This document shows positions 6,848 through 14,698 of a stretch of 22,303 nt of DNA, piece by piece (position 1 is the first letter of the stretch; each line of letters opens with the position of its first letter). A program made the position numbers and the translations under genes. A model generated the notes under the pieces. That model was given only the letters and a program-made list of their open reading frames with translations, searched no databases and had not been told where the DNA came from. The stretch is from NCBI GenBank assembly GCA_005882415.1, contig VBAE01000113.1, positions 1-22,303 on the forward strand. The letters are read 5' to 3'. This stretch comes from Alphaproteobacteria bacterium. GTDB taxonomy: Bacteria > Pseudomonadota > Alphaproteobacteria > Sphingomonadales > Sphingomonadaceae.

Positions 6848-7759
6848 ATGAATGGGATGAAGACCCTGATGCTCCTGTCGGCGCTCAGCGCGCTGTTCAT
6901 GGGCCTGGGATATATGTTCGGCGGACCCGGAGGCGCTGCGATCGCGCTCGCCGTAGCGGCCGGACTCAACCTCTTCACCTTCTGGAACGCCGACCGTATC
7001 GTCCTTCGCATGCACAATGCCTGCGAGGTCGACGCCCGCTGCGCGCCCGAACTGGTCGGCATCGTCCGCCGCCTTGCCGAGCGCGCGGGCCTCCCGGTGC
7101 CCCGCGTGTACCTGATCGATTCGCCCCACCCCAACGCCTTCGCCACCGGCCGTGACCCGGCCCATGGCGCGGTCGCGGCGACCACCGGCCTCCTCGCAAT
7201 CCTCGACCGCGAGGAAGTGGCGGCGGTGCTCGCCCATGAGCTCGGCCATATCCGCAACCGCGATACTTTGATCATGACGATGACCGCGACCATCGCCGGC
7301 GCGATCTCGATGCTCGCCAATTTCGGCTTCTTCTTCCGCGGCGAGCGGGCCAATCCGCTGGCGATGATCGCCGCGATGCTGCTCGCGCCTTTTGCGGCGA
7401 TGATCGTCCAGCTCGCGCTCAGCCGAACCCGCGAATATGGCGCCGACCGCGCGGGGGCCGAGATTTGCGGCAACCCCCGCGCCCTCGCCTCGGCTCTCGC
7501 CAAGCTCCACCGCGGCGCCGCGCGAATCCCCGGCCCGGTGAGCGCGCGCAACCCGGCCGCGGCGGCGCTCTACATCGTTCCGGGGGGCGGCGGGCGCGAC
7601 AGCCTGTTCTCGACCCACCCCGACACCGCCAACCGGATCGCCCAGCTCCAGCTGATGGCCGAGACGATGGGCCTCGCCGCGCCTCGCCGCCCCTCCGTCC
7701 CGGCAAGCGGCCGCAGGCGCAGCGCAAGCGCGCTCGATCCGCACGGGCGCAGGCGCTGA
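6848..7759 (+). CDS. htpX: M48-family membrane zinc metalloprotease HtpX
   Basis: HtpX degrades misfolded inner-membrane proteins. The 303-residue protein has two N-terminal membrane segments (about residues 5-45), the IDSPHPNAFATGR strand, the zinc motif HELGH (H130, E131, H134), two further membrane segments (about 140-192) and LSRTREYGADRAGAEICG, which supplies the third ligand (E196). The substrate-side FSTHPDTANRI motif is also present. The tail is basic and disordered (GRRRSASALDPHGRRR). The start MNGMKT fits the family's typical MNG start, and GAGAGG sits at 6831-6836. It is divergent from the SDHAF4 homologue. Its TGA overlaps the likely CTG start of rsmB, suggesting coupling. Confidence 0.96.
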   Translation: MNGMKTLMLLSALSALFMGLGYMFGGPGGAAIALAVAAGLNLFTFWNADRIVLRMHNACEVDARCAPELVGIVRRLAERAGLPVPRVYLIDSPHPNAFATGRDPAHGAVAATTGLLAILDREEVAAVLAHELGHIRNRDTLIMTMTATIAGAISMLANFGFFFRGERANPLAMIAAMLLAPFAAMIVQLALSRTREYGADRAGAEICGNPRALASALAKLHRGAARIPGPVSARNPAAAALYIVPGGGGRDSLFSTHPDTANRIAQLQLMAETMGLAAPRRPSVPASGRRRSASALDPHGRRR

Positions 7760-9021
7760 GCGAGCAGGAACCGATCGGCACCGCCTCGCGGCGGGCGGCC
7801 CTGCGCCTGCTCGACGCGGTGCTGAGGAAGGGCCTTCCGCTCGAGGCGGCGCTCGACATCGCCGCGCGCGATCTCACGAGAGCCGACGACCGCGGCTTCG
7901 CCCACGCCATCGCCGCCGAGGCCTTGCGGAGGCTCGGCGACCTCGACGCACTGATCGACAGCGCCACCAAGAAGCGCCTCCCCGACGACGCCAAGGCGCG
8001 CTTCGCGCTCCGAATCGCCCTGGTCCAGGCGCTCGCCCTCGACACCCCGCCACATGCCGCCATCGCCACCGTCCTCCCTTTGCTCGACGGCGGCCCGCGC
8101 CGGCTGGTCCACGGCGTGTTCGGCGCCCTGATGCGCGGCGGCGCCACCCTTCCAGAGCTCCCCGGCCTCCCCCCCGCCGTCGACATTCGCTGGCGCCGCA
8201 ACTGGGGCGACGCGGTCGCGGACACCGCCGCCCGCCTGCTCGCAGTCCCGCCGCCGCTCGACATCAGCTTCCCGCCCGGCACCGACCCCGGCATCGAGGG
8301 CCTGAGCCTCCTCCCCGGCCATCTCCGCCTCCCCTCGCGGACCGCGGTCCCCGGCCTCACCGGCTATGGCGAGGGCCATTGGTGGGTGCAGGATTTGGCC
8401 GCCTCGCTCCCCGCCCGACTGCTCGGACCGGGGGAGGGCCGGACCGTCCTCGATCTCTGCGCCGCGCCCGGCGGCAAGACGATGCAGCTCGCCTCCGCGG
8501 GCTTCCAAGTCACCGCGCTGGACGCCTCGGAAAGTCGTCTCGCGCGACTTTCCGAGAATCTCGCCCGCACTAACCTCTCCGCGAAGCTGGTGGCGGCCGA
8601 CATCCTGCGCTGGTCGCCGCCCGACAAGGTCGACGCGATCCTGCTCGACGCGCCCTGCTCGGCGACCGGCATCTACCGCCGCCACCCCGACGTGCTCCAC
8701 CGAGTCCGCCCCCGCGCAATCGCCGAATTGGCCGAAGCGCAGAAGGCGATGCTGACCCGCGCCGCGGGCTGGCTGAAGCCCGGCGGGACCCTCGTCTACT
8801 CGGTCTGCTCGCTGGAGCCGGAGGAAGGCGAGCAGGTCGTCGAGGCCTTCCTCTCCCCCCGCCCGGACTATGAAGCCGCCCACATCGTCGCCGGCGAGCT
8901 GCCGCCGTCCATCCCGGTCGAAGGCAACCGCATCCGCATGCTTCCGGGCGTCTTCGCCGAGGAAGGCGGGGCCGACGGCTTCTTCATCGCGCGTTTCAGG
9001 CGATTAGACGGGGATAAGTAG
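7756..9021 (+). CDS. rsmB: 16S rRNA (cytosine-967-C5)-methyltransferase-type RsmB
   Basis: The protein has an N-terminal NusB-like helical domain (about residues 10-135, from RRAALRLLDAVLRKG) and a C-terminal SAM-dependent m5C methyltransferase domain: VLDLCAAPGGKT (SAM site), ALDASESRLARL, LLDAPCSATG (C301) and VYSVCSLEPEEGE (catalytic C351). RsmB methylates C967 of 16S rRNA. The frame has no ATG near the expected start. CTG at 7756 overlaps the htpX TGA as CTGA, gives 421 residues and keeps the conserved N-terminus. GTG at 7819 would remove it, and TTG at 7465 lies deep inside htpX. The family call is secure; the start is tentative. An unusual palindrome lies inside the gene at 8527-8555. 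Confidence 0.93.
   Translation: MSEQEPIGTASRRAALRLLDAVLRKGLPLEAALDIAARDLTRADDRGFAHAIAAEALRRLGDLDALIDSATKKRLPDDAKARFALRIALVQALALDTPPHAAIATVLPLLDGGPRRLVHGVFGALMRGGATLPELPGLPPAVDIRWRRNWGDAVADTAARLLAVPPPLDISFPPGTDPGIEGLSLLPGHLRLPSRTAVPGLTGYGEGHWWVQDLAASLPARLLGPGEGRTVLDLCAAPGGKTMQLASAGFQVTALDASESRLARLSENLARTNLSAKLVAADILRWSPPDKVDAILLDAPCSATGIYRRHPDVLHRVRPRAIAELAEAQKAMLTRAAGWLKPGGTLVYSVCSLEPEEGEQVVEAFLSPRPDYEAAHIVAGELPPSIPVEGNRIRMLPGVFAEEGGADGFFIARFRRLDGDK
8527..8555. repeat. Perfect 11-bp inverted repeat inside rsmB
   Basis: TCGGAAAGTCG (8527-8537) and its exact complement CGACTTTCCGA (8545-8555) flank a 7-nt spacer. The site encodes SESRLARLSE just after the SAM-binding motif and uses AGT, CGT and CTT codons that are uncommon in the surrounding high-GC coding sequence. 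It has no second copy that I can see in the window. Role unknown. Confidence 0.75.
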
Positions 9022-9029
9022 CGCCCCTT

Positions 9030-9052
9030 CCTTGCCGCGCGAATCGGCAAGG
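9030..9052 (+). terminator. Hairpin between rsmB and rpe
   Basis: A perfect 8-bp stem, CCTTGCCG (9030-9037) with CGGCAAGG (9045-9052), encloses a 7-nt loop. It starts 9 bases after the rsmB stop and ends 14 bases before the rpe GTG. No T-run follows (the sequence continues GTTAATGG), so it may only be an attenuating or mRNA-processing structure. The AAGG of its 3' arm could also be part of the rpe ribosome-binding region. Confidence 0.45.
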
Positions 9053-9066
9053 GTTAATGGCCGGAC

Positions 9067-9648
9067 GTGCAGCAGCCGGTCCGCATCGCCCCTTCCATTC
9101 TCTCCGCCGATTTCGCGCGCCTTGGCGAGGAGGTCCGCGCCGTCGACGCCGCGGGCGCCGACTGGATCCATGTCGACGTGATGGACGGCCATTTCGTCCC
9201 CAATCTCACCATCGGCCCCGCCGTGGTGAAGGCGCTCCGCCCGCACACGGCGAAGACCTTCGACGTCCACCTGATGATCTCGCCGGTCGACCCGTTCCTC
9301 GCCGCCTTCGCGCTCGGCAAGAAGGCCGGCGTGTCGCTCAATCCCGCCACCCCCGCCAAGATGCTCGATTATGTGCTGGAAGAGGTCGATCTCGTCCTGG
9401 TGATGAGCGTCAATCCCGGCTTCGGCGGTCAGAGCTTCATCACCTCCCAGCTCCGCAAGATCGAGGCGATCAGGAAGCAGATCGACAAGGCCGGGCTCTC
9501 GATCGACCTCGAAGTCGACGGCGGCATCGACCCCGAGACCGCGCGTCTCGCAATCTCCGCCGGTGCCGATGCGCTCGTCGCCGGCACCGCCACCTTCCGC
9601 GGCGGGCCGGATCTTTATGCCGAGAATATCAGGGCGCTGAGGGGATGA
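9067..9648 (+). CDS. rpe: Ribulose-phosphate 3-epimerase with an internal in-frame deletion
   Basis: Rpe interconverts ribulose 5-phosphate and xylulose 5-phosphate in the pentose phosphate pathway. Visible motifs are IAPSILSADFARLG, HVDVMDGHFVPN (H35, D37), FDVHLMI (H68), MSVNPGFGGQ and LEVDGGI (D151), so all four expected metal ligands remain. The protein has 193 residues, where the family usually has about 220-225. Between FLAAFA (residue 82) and LGKKAG the fourth beta-strand and helix, the region reading AGASIITFHPEA in E. coli, are absent: about 26 residues or 78 nt, near base 9312. A TIM barrel lacking one beta-alpha unit is unlikely to fold normally. The GTG start matches the family N-terminus. 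Its stop overlaps the next ATG (ATGA, 9645-9648). Confidence 0.93.
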   Translation: MQQPVRIAPSILSADFARLGEEVRAVDAAGADWIHVDVMDGHFVPNLTIGPAVVKALRPHTAKTFDVHLMISPVDPFLAAFALGKKAGVSLNPATPAKMLDYVLEEVDLVLVMSVNPGFGGQSFITSQLRKIEAIRKQIDKAGLSIDLEVDGGIDPETARLAISAGADALVAGTATFRGGPDLYAENIRALRG

Positions 9649-11369
9649 GCCTCGCGGCGGGCGAGGACGAGATCGAGCCCGGCAAGCGGCTGATCCGCGC
9701 CGGCGACGACCGCGGCCTGTCGCTCGCCGAGCGCCTCTCCAACCAGCTCCACCGCCTGGCCTGGCGCACCCCCTTCCACGCCTTTCGCCTGCGCGGCCGC
9801 TTCCCGCTCAAGCTGCTCGCGGTTCCCAAGGACCCGGTCGCGGGAGACCGTGCCGCAGGGGAAGCGATCCTCTCCGGCAACATCGTCCACCGCGGCCGTA
9901 CGATCCCGGTCGACAGCCTCGACTTCGCCGCGCCCGATCTCGGTGCGGACTTTTCCAACTATCTGCAAAGCTTCGCCTGGCTTCGGGACCTCGCCGCCGC
10001 CGCCACCCGCGAGCGGGGCGCCAAGGTCGCCGAGAAGATCGTCCAGAAGTGGCTGACGGCGTACGGCGAGACCGTCTCCGAGCCCGCCTGGCGCCCCGAT
10101 TTGTGGGGCCGCCGGATCCTCTTCTGGGCGGCCTATGCGCCCTACATCCTCTCCAGCCGCGACCTCGTCTACCGCTCATTGGTCCTGAACGGCCTCGCCC
10201 GCGGCGCCCGCCATCTCGACCGGAGCGCCGAAAAGGCGCCGCCCGGGATCGCCCGGATCACCGCCTGGAGCGGAGTCATCGCCTCCGCCCTGATCGTCCA
10301 GGGCGGCCCGGCCCGCTTGAAGAGCGGCGAGGCCGGCCTGCTCCGCGCACTCGGCGCCTCGCTCCACGAGGATGGCGGCCTGGTCAGCCGCTCGCCGATC
10401 GAACAGCTCGCTCTCGTCGAGCTGCTCGGCCAGCTCCGCGCCGTCTACAATGCCGGCCAGCGCGACATGCCGGACTTCGTCTCCGAAGCCTTGTCCGGCT
10501 CGGTCGCGGCCCTGCTCGCGGTCACCCTCGGCGACCAGGCCCTGTCGAGCTGGCAGGGCGGCAACATGCTCTCCCGCCGCCGCGTCGCCGCCGCCGTCGA
10601 AGGCTCCGGAGTCCGCGCCCGTCCGCTCCGCCAGGCCCGCGGCTGGGGCTATCAGAGGATGGAGGCGAAGGCGGTGGTGGTGGTGTTCGACGCCGCGCCG
10701 CCGCCGCCGAGCCGAGCCTTGGTGGGCGGCTCCGCCTCGACCCTCGCCTTCGAAATGAGCGACGGCGCCCGCCGGATCGTCATCAATTGCGGCGGAGCGG
10801 GCGAGGCTGCGGGGGCGCTCCCGTCCGAGCTTGCCTACGGCCTCCGCACCACCGCCGCCCATTCCACCTTGGTGCTGGGCGACCGCAACTCGACCGCGGT
10901 CCATGAGGACGGGTCGCTCGGCAAGGGCGTCGGCCAGGTCGAGCTCGGCCTCGACACCACCGGCGGCCTGACCGAGATCGACGCCACCCATGACGGCTAT
11001 GTCCGCCGCTACGGCCTCCTCCACCAGCGCCAGCTCTCCCTCTCCGCCGACGGCGCGGAGCTGAAGGGCCAGGACAGTTTGATCGGCGAGGGCAGCCGCC
11101 GCCGCGGCGAGCCCATTCCCTTCGCCGTCCGCTTCCATCTCGCGCCGGGAATCGAAGTCGCGACCACCGCCGACGGGCAGGGCGCCCTGCTCCGGATCCG
11201 CGGCGGGCCTTCCTGGCAGTTCCGCTGCAGGGGCGGGCTGCTCGGGGTCGAGGAGAGCCTGTGGATCGACGGCGACGCGCGCCCCCACCCGACCCAGCAG
11301 CTCGTCATTTCAGGCGAGACGCCGCCCGACGGGATGACTATCGGCTGGGGCCTCCGCCGCGCCGGCTGA
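9645..11369 (+). CDS. Heparinase II/III family protein
   Basis: The 574-residue protein matches the heparinase II/III-like layout: an N-terminal alpha/alpha-toroid region (about residues 60-330; WRPDLWGRRILFWAAYAPYI, HEDGGLVSRSPIEQL) followed by a beta-rich Hepar_II_III region (about 340-560; RRIVINCGGAGEAAG, THDGYVRRYGLLHQRQL, SFRCRGGLLGV-like strands). Family members are polysaccharide lyases acting on uronate-containing glycans, but this subgroup, found beside rsmB and purH in Sphingomonadales, has no substrate I can name. No signal peptide is evident. The ATG at 9645 overlaps the rpe stop. The frame is open well upstream, but that part reads through rpe out of frame and is not coding. Confidence 0.88.
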   Translation: MSLAAGEDEIEPGKRLIRAGDDRGLSLAERLSNQLHRLAWRTPFHAFRLRGRFPLKLLAVPKDPVAGDRAAGEAILSGNIVHRGRTIPVDSLDFAAPDLGADFSNYLQSFAWLRDLAAAATRERGAKVAEKIVQKWLTAYGETVSEPAWRPDLWGRRILFWAAYAPYILSSRDLVYRSLVLNGLARGARHLDRSAEKAPPGIARITAWSGVIASALIVQGGPARLKSGEAGLLRALGASLHEDGGLVSRSPIEQLALVELLGQLRAVYNAGQRDMPDFVSEALSGSVAALLAVTLGDQALSSWQGGNMLSRRRVAAAVEGSGVRARPLRQARGWGYQRMEAKAVVVVFDAAPPPPSRALVGGSASTLAFEMSDGARRIVINCGGAGEAAGALPSELAYGLRTTAAHSTLVLGDRNSTAVHEDGSLGKGVGQVELGLDTTGGLTEIDATHDGYVRRYGLLHQRQLSLSADGAELKGQDSLIGEGSRRRGEPIPFAVRFHLAPGIEVATTADGQGALLRIRGGPSWQFRCRGGLLGVEESLWIDGDARPHPTQQLVISGETPPDGMTIGWGLRRAG

Positions 11370-11388
11370 GAAGAGTACGGAGAGCTTC

Positions 11389-12981
11389 GTGACCGACCAG
11401 GTAAGAATACGCCGCGCCCTCCTCTCGGTGTCGGACAAGGCGGGCCTTGCCGAGCTCGGGGCGGCATTGGCCGCCCGGGGCGTCGAACTGGTCTCCACCG
11501 GAGGCACCGCCAAGGCACTCCGCGACGCAGGGCTGGAGGTCCGCGACGTCTCCGACCTGACCGGCTTCCCCGAGATGATGGACGGGCGCGTCAAGACCCT
11601 CCACCCGATGGTCCATGGCGGACTCCTCGCCGTCCGCGACGATGCCGAGCACGCCGCCGCCATGGCCGAGCACGGCATCGGCGCGATCGACCTCGTCGTG
11701 GTCAACCTCTACCCCTTCGCCCAGACCGTCGCCCGCGGCGCGGCGCGGGACGAGGTGATCGAGAATATCGACATAGGCGGCCCCTCGATGGTGCGCTCCG
11801 CCGCCAAGAACCATGCCTATGTCGCGATCGTCACCGACCCCTCCGACTATCCCGAGCTCCCCCGAGCACTCGAGGAGAATGACGGCACGACGTCACTCAC
11901 TTTCCGCAAGTACCTCGCAGCAAAGGCTTTCGCCGCCACCGCCGCCTACGATTCGACCATCGCGCAATGGTTCGCCTTCGCCGATCAGGGCAAGCTCTTC
12001 CCCGACACCCTGCCGCTGACCATGCGCCGCGGCCCCGAGCTTCGCTACGGCGAGAACCCGCACCAGAAGGCGGCGCTCTACCTCCCCATGGGCCCCCACA
12101 CGCGCGGCATCGCCCAGGCCGAACAGGTCCAGGGCAAGGAGCTCAGCTACAACAATTACAACGACGCCGACGCGGCCCTGGAGCTCGTCGCCGAGTTCAA
12201 AGGCGCGGGGCCGGCCTGCGTCATCGTCAAGCACGCCAACCCCTGCGGCGTCGCGACCGGCGCCACCCTCCTCGACGCGTACCGGGAAGCGCTCGCCTGC
12301 GACTCCGTCTCGGCCTTCGGCGGAATCGTTGCGGTGAACGAGCCCCTCACCGCGGAAACCGCTGAGGCGATCTCCTCCATCTTCACCGAAGTCGTGATCG
12401 CGCCCGGCGCCGATGAGGCCGCGCGCGCCGTCTTCGCCCGCAAGAAGAACCTCCGGCTCCTCCTCACCGGCGACCTACCCGACGCCGCCCGCCCCGGCCT
12501 CTCGCTGAAGTCGATCGCCGGCGGCTACCTCCTTCAGACGCGGGACAACGGCCGCGTCTCCGAAAGCGACCTCAAGGTGGTGACCAAGCGCGCCCCCACC
12601 GACCGCGAGCTTGCCGACTGCCTGTTCGCCTGGACGGTGGCCAAGCACGTCAAGTCGAACGCCATCGTCTACGCCAAGGACGGCGCCACCGCCGGCATCG
12701 GCGCCGGCCAGATGAACCGCCGCGACAGCGCGCGCATTGCCGCCGCCAAGGCCCGCGAAGCCGCCGAGACCGAAGGCTGGCCGGAGCCGCGCACGATCGG
12801 CTCAGCGGTCGCCTCCGACGCCTTCTTCCCCTTCGCCGATGGCCTCTTGGCCGCAGTCGAAGCCGGCGCCACCGCGGTAATCCAACCCGGCGGCTCGATC
12901 CGCGACGAAGAAGTCATCGCCGCCGCCGACCAAGCCGGCCTTGCCATGCTCTTCACCGGCATGCGCCACTTCCGGCACTGA
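11389..12981 (+). CDS. purH: Bifunctional AICAR formyltransferase / IMP cyclohydrolase
   Basis: PurH carries out the last two steps of IMP synthesis. The N-terminal cyclohydrolase domain (about residues 1-150) shows ALLSVSDKAGL, STGGTAKAL, DGRVKTLHPMVHGGLL and NLYPFAQTV. The C-terminal formyltransferase domain (about 200-530) shows RYGENPHQKAALY, VIVKHANPCGVA (catalytic K281/H282), SAFGGIVAVN, TVAKHVKSNAIVYAKDG, GAGQMNRRDSARIA and SDAFFPFADG. At 530 residues it is full length with no lesion. The start is GTG at 11389 after a GGAGAG-type ribosome-binding site; it lies 19 bases after the heparinase gene and is probably in the same transcript. It ends 5 bases before repeat copy C. Confidence 0.98.
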   Translation: MTDQVRIRRALLSVSDKAGLAELGAALAARGVELVSTGGTAKALRDAGLEVRDVSDLTGFPEMMDGRVKTLHPMVHGGLLAVRDDAEHAAAMAEHGIGAIDLVVVNLYPFAQTVARGAARDEVIENIDIGGPSMVRSAAKNHAYVAIVTDPSDYPELPRALEENDGTTSLTFRKYLAAKAFAATAAYDSTIAQWFAFADQGKLFPDTLPLTMRRGPELRYGENPHQKAALYLPMGPHTRGIAQAEQVQGKELSYNNYNDADAALELVAEFKGAGPACVIVKHANPCGVATGATLLDAYREALACDSVSAFGGIVAVNEPLTAETAEAISSIFTEVVIAPGADEAARAVFARKKNLRLLLTGDLPDAARPGLSLKSIAGGYLLQTRDNGRVSESDLKVVTKRAPTDRELADCLFAWTVAKHVKSNAIVYAKDGATAGIGAGQMNRRDSARIAAAKAREAAETEGWPEPRTIGSAVASDAFFPFADGLLAAVEAGATAVIQPGGSIRDEEVIAAADQAGLAMLFTGMRHFRH

Positions 12982-12986
12982 GGAAA

Positions 12987-13117
12987 CTCCTCCCCGGAAC
13001 GGGGAGGGGGACCATGCGAAGCATGGTGGAGGGGGCCCGCGCCTCCATGCTCGCTTGCGCTCGCCCCCCTCCCCCACGGCCTTCGGCCGCGGTCCCCCTC
13101 CCCGTTCCGGGGAGGAG
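12987..13117. repeat. Nested-palindrome intergenic repeat, copy C
   Basis: This 131-bp element fills the gap between the convergent purH and flippase genes and ends exactly at the base before the flippase stop codon. The outer 14-nt arms 12987-13000 and 13104-13117 are perfect complements and each folds into its own hairpin (CTCCCCG-GAA-CGGGGAG and CTCCCCG-TTC-CGGGGAG). Further stems are ACCATGC-GAA-GCATGGT (13011-13027) and CGGCC-TTC-GGCCG (13077-13089). It shares the plan of copies A and B but has a different central region (about 13036-13063) without the GTGAC/GTCAC core, so it looks like another subfamily. Confidence 0.87.
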
Positions 13118-14698
13118 CTATGAAACCGGAGGCTCCGCACCGGGCGGCGTGACCCCCACCGGAAGCGGCAACGTCGGCTCCTCGTGCTTCTTCATCCGGA
13201 ACAGCACCCGGTCCTCATGGGTGAAGCCGCGCTTCCAGACGATCGCTCCGAAGACGAGCAGGATCGCCGGAATGCCGAGCGAGAGCTCCAGCCATTCCAG
13301 CGACGGCGGAAGCGCTGTGAAAGCGCCGCCGATCACCACAGCCCCCGCCGCCGCCCACACCAAAGGCCAGCGCCAGCCCTGCACCGGCGCGTCGAGCAGC
13401 CGGCAGAGCAGCCGCGCCTTGAGGATCGAGGAGAGGCCGAGCGCGAGCATCAGCGACATCGCCGCCGCCGCGGCCTGATAGGCCTGGCGCTTGTTCGGGT
13501 CGGCCGGCCAGCGTGCCTCCTCGATAGCCCAGAGCAGCCCGACGGTAAGCAGGGCCTGCACCGCCACCATGAGCAGCGAGATCATCAAATTCCGGTGCCG
13601 CGCCACGTAGACGAGCGCCGATTCCGACACGACCGCGGTCGCCGCCACCACTTCCGCCGCCAGCAGGAAGGCGAGCGCCGCGGTGCCGCCGACGAAGGCC
13701 TTGCCGACGATCCCCATCACCGCTTCGCCCGGAATGCCGAGGGCGAGCGCGATCCCCGCCTGGGCGGCGATGATCCAGAAGCCGACCTGCCGCACCTGCT
13801 TCGCCACCGCCTTCAGATCGCCCTCGGCCAGCCGCTGGGTGATCACCGGCGCAAGGATCGGATCGAAGCTGGTCTTCAACTTCTGCGGAAGCGAGGCGAC
13901 CTGCTGCGCCACATAATAGACGCCGACATAGGCCGGGGCGACGAAGAGCCCGAGGATGGCGATGTCGAGCCTCCGCGACCCCCATTCGATCGCGTCGGCG
14001 GCGGCGAGCGGGATGTTCCTGCGGGCCACCCGGAGCAGTTCGACAGGATTGGGCTTCCACCCCTTGGGGAAGCCGTAGCTCCGGTAGAGCGGCCAGAGCG
14101 CCGCGATCAAAGCCGCCACCACCGACAGGACATAGGCGAAGATCAGCCCGTCCCTCGACGACACGAAGTAGAGCGCGCCGGCGCCGATGCTGATCGTCCA
14201 CGGCTCGACGATCGCCCGCGCCGTCACCGTCGCCCCGACATTGTGCCGGTAGGCGAGGGCGGCCAGCGCGATGTCCGTCCCTGCGGTTGCGAAGATGACC
14301 AGCGGCAACAGCCACTCCGCGCCGTAGATCTGCCCGGTCGGGAACATCGCCTGCGGGAAGATCATTAGCACGATGGTGGCGAGGCTCGACGCAATCAGCG
14401 CCGCGAGCACCGCGTCCATGACGATGCAGGCGTGCGGCTGGTCGGTGGTCGAGAGCTGCTGGGCGAGGCCGCGCTTGAGGCCGAGCGTCGCAAGCTGCGC
14501 CGCGAACTCGATCACGATCACCGCATAGGCAAAGCGCCCAAGCAGCTCCGGCCCGTACAGCCTTCCCGCGATGAACAGGAAGGGCAGCCGCGCCGCCAGC
14601 CGGAGCAGGAAGCCGAAGAAGTTCGTCCGCCCGCCCTTGGCGAGCGCGGCGATGTCCTCACCCGCGGCGGCGCTTGCGGGCGGTGCGGCCTCGCTCAA
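13118..14698 (-). CDS. Polysaccharide / lipopolysaccharide flippase of the MOP superfamily (Wzx-like)
   Basis: The 526-residue protein is strongly hydrophobic with about 12-14 membrane segments, and begins with a short Ala-rich tail and ALAKGGRTNFFGFLLRLAARLP, the typical first helix of Wzx/MATE-like polysaccharide transporters. Other typical stretches are RLDIAILGLFVAPAYVGVYYVAQQV and FDPILAPVITQRLAEGD. Such proteins flip lipid-linked sugar units across the inner membrane. The substrate is unknown and no glycosyltransferases are nearby. The likely start is TTG at 14698, overlapping the polA stop as TTGA, which suggests translational coupling to polA. The C-terminal tail is Pro-rich and probably cytoplasmic. 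Confidence 0.88.
   Translation of the reverse strand: MSEAAPPASAAAGEDIAALAKGGRTNFFGFLLRLAARLPFLFIAGRLYGPELLGRFAYAVIVIEFAAQLATLGLKRGLAQQLSTTDQPHACIVMDAVLAALIASSLATIVLMIFPQAMFPTGQIYGAEWLLPLVIFATAGTDIALAALAYRHNVGATVTARAIVEPWTISIGAGALYFVSSRDGLIFAYVLSVVAALIAALWPLYRSYGFPKGWKPNPVELLRVARRNIPLAAADAIEWGSRRLDIAILGLFVAPAYVGVYYVAQQVASLPQKLKTSFDPILAPVITQRLAEGDLKAVAKQVRQVGFWIIAAQAGIALALGIPGEAVMGIVGKAFVGGTAALAFLLAAEVVAATAVVSESALVYVARHRNLMISLLMVAVQALLTVGLLWAIEEARWPADPNKRQAYQAAAAAMSLMLALGLSSILKARLLCRLLDAPVQGWRWPLVWAAAGAVVIGGAFTALPPSLEWLELSLGIPAILLVFGAIVWKRGFTHEDRVLFRMKKHEEPTLPLPVGVTPPGAEPPVS

Noticed and set aside
9057..9644. N-terminal extension of the heparinase-like protein from ATG 9057
   Set aside because: The extension is rpe read in another frame. 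The ATG at 9645 overlapping the rpe stop is the natural start.
1955..13117. CRISPR array reading of the repeated palindromic segments
   Set aside because: The copies are single, kilobases apart, each is itself a large palindrome, and there are no spacers or cas genes.
13184..14368. Open frame of 394 codons on the + strand opposite the flippase
   Set aside because: The peptide is dominated by Arg, Asp, Glu, His and Pro, as expected for the complement of a hydrophobic membrane-protein gene.
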